Source: Candidatus Woesearchaeota archaeon
GTDB lineage: Archaea > Nanobdellota > Nanobdellia > Woesearchaeales > GW2011-AR15
DNA: 6,813 nt
Assembly: GCA_016934775.1 (NCBI GenBank)
Contig: JAFGSP010000119.1
Span: 1-6,813, forward strand
Direction of reading: 5' to 3'
A program made the position numbers and the translations under genes. The notes below the pieces were generated by a model. It made no database searches. It was not told the origin of the DNA and saw nothing but the letters and a program-made list of their open reading frames with translations. Positions 5,360 to 6,813 of this stretch are shown here, piece by piece. Positions within the stretch are counted from its first letter, which is position 1. The number at the start of each line of letters is the position of its first letter.

Positions 5360-5944
5360 CTAGTAGCTATCAGAATAATAAGCTATGCTTCCATCCCATA
5401 CTTTTTTTGACGGAGGAGAAACATAAGCCCATCTTTTCTTTGCGAGGGTATCTGATGAAATCTTAATATTCCTTATCAAACTATCTGTCTGCTCCTTTCC
5501 CTTAATAATAAGCTCAATTATATCTTCATTCACATCCAATGAACTGTCAATCAGGAAAACATAGTCTTCCAGCACATCTGCCCTAATAAAACCCTCTTTC
5601 ATATCAAACAGGGCTCTGACAGAAGAGATGTAATCAGATAACCAATTTAGTAGGTATAACGCATCCATTTTTTCACCTTCTTCCACATATAGTCCAGCTA
5701 TCTGCCAAGCATCTCTAACCATACGCATCTGTTCATCAATCATTGGCCCATAAAGCAATAGTGTCCTTTCATTGGCAAGCGTAGACGGATTCATTTCAAA
5801 AGCAGTGTATTTTTTTATATGTCCAATCAAAACCTCAGAGAGATTATCCCTTGCCTCTGCTGACCAGTTAATCTTATCTAATGAAGGTGAATACACTATT
5901 TTCCAATCAAATATGAACTCTCTCAAACCATTAATTTCCGCCAT
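5360..5944 (-). CDS. Hypothetical protein, 194 aa, soluble and helical
   Basis: I do not recognise this family. The protein has no signal peptide or membrane segment and appears soluble, acidic and mainly helical. The stretch AWQIAGLYVEEGEKMDALYL (79-98) has the spacing of a TPR-like helix pair, but no repeat series is convincing. Other landmarks are a tryptophan-containing N-terminus (EFIFDWKIVYSP, 9-20), an acidic segment at about 124-150, and a tyrosine/serine-rich end (WDGSIAYYSDSY). The start at 5944 is supported by a TATA-like box centred about 28 nt upstream. It is divergent from the 81-aa gene across 102 bp. It is followed by kae1 on the same strand, but kae1 has its own promoter, so an operon is possible rather than required. 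Confidence is high that this is a real gene and nil for its function. Confidence 0.75.
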   Translation of the reverse strand: MAEINGLREFIFDWKIVYSPSLDKINWSAEARDNLSEVLIGHIKKYTAFEMNPSTLANERTLLLYGPMIDEQMRMVRDAWQIAGLYVEEGEKMDALYLLNWLSDYISSVRALFDMKEGFIRADVLEDYVFLIDSSLDVNEDIIELIIKGKEQTDSLIRNIKISSDTLAKKRWAYVSPPSKKVWDGSIAYYSDSY

Positions 5945-5967
5945 TTTCCAGATAGAGAGTTACAATT

Positions 5968-5977
5968 AAAATAAAAA
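5968..5977 (-). promoter_or_regulatory. TATA-like box of the 194-aa gene
   Basis: The minus strand reads TTTTTATTTT, centred about 28 nt upstream of the ATG at 5944. It fits a leaderless start. It lies in the 102-bp divergent region shared with the 81-aa gene. Confidence 0.5.
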
Positions 5978-6012
5978 GATAGGGGGTAAAAAAAAGCAAT
6001 AGTTTTTGCGAT

Positions 6013-6023
6013 ATTTTTAAAAA
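6013..6023 (+). promoter_or_regulatory. TATA-like box of the 81-aa gene
   Basis: TTTTTAAAAAT is centred about 29 nt before the ATG at 6047, which predicts a transcript starting at or within a few nucleotides of the start codon. No SD sequence lies upstream of the ATG. Confidence 0.6.
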
Positions 6024-6046
6024 TAAGTTGTTCTAACACGAAAATT

Positions 6047-6292
6047 ATGGGAGGAGTCACAATTGATAATCTGGTTCGTGTTGATCATGAAGAAATTCAT
6101 ACACAAAACATCCAGAGACTTGCGGAAAGGTTCAGCCATGTTCCTCAAGCTAAGATTCAATCAGTGTATTGTGAAATAAGAACCGGACTTGAAGAAAATG
6201 CAGTGGTTTTTCAGCACATCCCCCAGGTCACTTATAATGCTGCAGCAAAACAACTTACAAAATATAATGGAAAACACATGAGAAGTGACTAG
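6047..6292 (+). CDS. Small hypothetical protein, 81 aa
   Basis: I do not recognise this protein with confidence. It looks soluble and helical. A helix at about 14-30 (HEEIHTQNIQRLAERFSHV) is followed by VPQAKIQSVYCEIRTGLEE (32-50), then a third segment to about 71 (QVTYNAAAKQL). The pattern of a helix, a short break, V..VY..E...LE and a terminal helix faintly resembles small DUF3562-like three-helix proteins, but this is an impression only. The start is supported by the well-placed TATA-like box and by the absence of an in-frame alternative ATG before residue 78. An SD-like GGGAGGAG sits directly after the ATG, inside the coding region. It is convergent with the TPR-like gene, with 33 bp between stop codons. 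Confidence 0.65.
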   Translation: MGGVTIDNLVRVDHEEIHTQNIQRLAERFSHVPQAKIQSVYCEIRTGLEENAVVFQHIPQVTYNAAAKQLTKYNGKHMRSD

Positions 6293-6325
6293 TTTAATCT
6301 AACTTCAAAATATTCTCTACATAAA

Positions 6326-6813
6326 TCAAAAAAATCTTCCTGGTGAACGACTTGCGCCTGTATTACCAGGAGAGGAATAATACTGGTCGCAGCTGACTTC
6401 TGAAACAATATTCCTGACCAAACTAGTCTTAATAGCTTCTGACAATTTACATCCTTCTTCCCCGCAGGTATATTTACTCAAACATCTCAATAACTCTGTC
6501 GATTCTTCTGGGTGGCCCAACTCATTATATATTATGCTGATAGCTAACCCTATATTCAGATACTCTGGAATTTTTTCTTGAAAATCATGCACCTGGTCCA
6601 ATCTGGCATGGATGAAATCACCTGCAATGAAATATGCCTTTTCATCAAGAAATTCAATTAGGTCAAACCAAAACTCTGTGTTCCCTGTATTGTCTCTTTC
6701 AAAAACAAAGGTCTTATGAATATCATTATCTGAGACAGAATCAAGAAGCCTTGCTAATCTTTCAACCTGGCCGAATTCATTAGAAGCCAGGCATAGTTGA
6801 GCCATCTCTACTG
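6326..6813 (-). CDS. TPR-like helical repeat protein, 5'-truncated by the window edge
   Basis: The minus-strand frame stays open through base 6813, with GTA GAG before the ATG at 6805, so the visible 162 or so codons are probably only the C-terminal part. Two stretches have the residue spacing of tetratricopeptide-like helix pairs. They are AQLCLASNEFGQVERLARLL (2-21) and LAISIIYNELGHPEESTELL (87-106), both with small residues before the turn and an E/V-L-L second helix. Between them, AYFIAGDFIHARLDQV (57-72) may be another repeat. Such proteins usually act as scaffolds. Five cysteines (5, 108, 114, 119, 139) include a CGEEGC motif (114-119), which is too little to call a metal site. The tail is Ser/Gly/Arg-rich and ends RSPGRFF. 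No enzyme motif is seen, and the partner is unknown. Confidence 0.65.
   Translation of the reverse strand, partial: VEMAQLCLASNEFGQVERLARLLDSVSDNDIHKTFVFERDNTGNTEFWFDLIEFLDEKAYFIAGDFIHARLDQVHDFQEKIPEYLNIGLAISIIYNELGHPEESTELLRCLSKYTCGEEGCKLSEAIKTSLVRNIVSEVSCDQYYSSPGNTGASRSPGRFF
6328..6371 (-). terminator. Hairpin plus T7 terminator overlapping the stop of the TPR-like gene
   Basis: On the minus strand TCCTGGT (6365-6371) pairs perfectly with ACCAGGA (6338-6344). The loop is 20 nt, and three bases after the stem comes T7 (6328-6334), which runs into the TGA stop codon. The arrangement resembles an intrinsic terminator built from the last codons of the gene, like the one at the end of kae1. The long loop weakens the case. 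Confidence 0.4.

Overview
The window looks archaeal. The evidence is an archaeal-type Kae1 protein (the catalytic KEOPS subunit for tRNA t6A), a PIN/ribbon-helix-helix toxin-antitoxin pair, and promoters with a TATA-like element about 22-35 nt upstream of the start codon and no Shine-Dalgarno site. Such promoters imply leaderless mRNAs. An SD-like site appears only before the internal cistron of the one clear operon. Base composition is moderately AT-rich. Gene content and size would suit a small-genome archaeon (DPANN-like), but the sequence alone does not fix the lineage.

Layout: (1) 1-768 (+), the 3' part of an unrecognised lysine-rich protein that enters from the left edge. (2) 801-3400 (-), a two-gene ABC-2 operon of ATPase then permease, joined by a 4-bp ATGA overlap. 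The permease has a very large extracytoplasmic domain with coiled coils and ten N-glycosylation sequons. (3) 3532-4192, a PIN-domain toxin (+) and an RHH antitoxin (-) facing each other with a 14-bp overlap of their 3' ends. Three 10-bp direct repeats between the antitoxin TATA box and its start codon look like its own operator. (4) 4333-5322 (-), kae1, ending in a hairpin that spans the stop codon. (5) 5360-5944 (-), a 194-aa protein of unknown function. It is divergent from (6) 6047-6292 (+), an 81-aa protein of unknown function. (7) 6326-6813 (-), the C-terminal part of a TPR-like helical-repeat protein that runs off the right edge.

The ABC genes form one transport machine. The PIN and RHH genes form a probable toxin-antitoxin pair in an atypical convergent arrangement, and a similar motif near the toxin promoter hints at joint control. 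kae1 is a housekeeping tRNA-modification gene with its own promoter. No RNA gene, CRISPR array or insertion sequence was recognised. No gene-free stretch exceeds about 140 bp.
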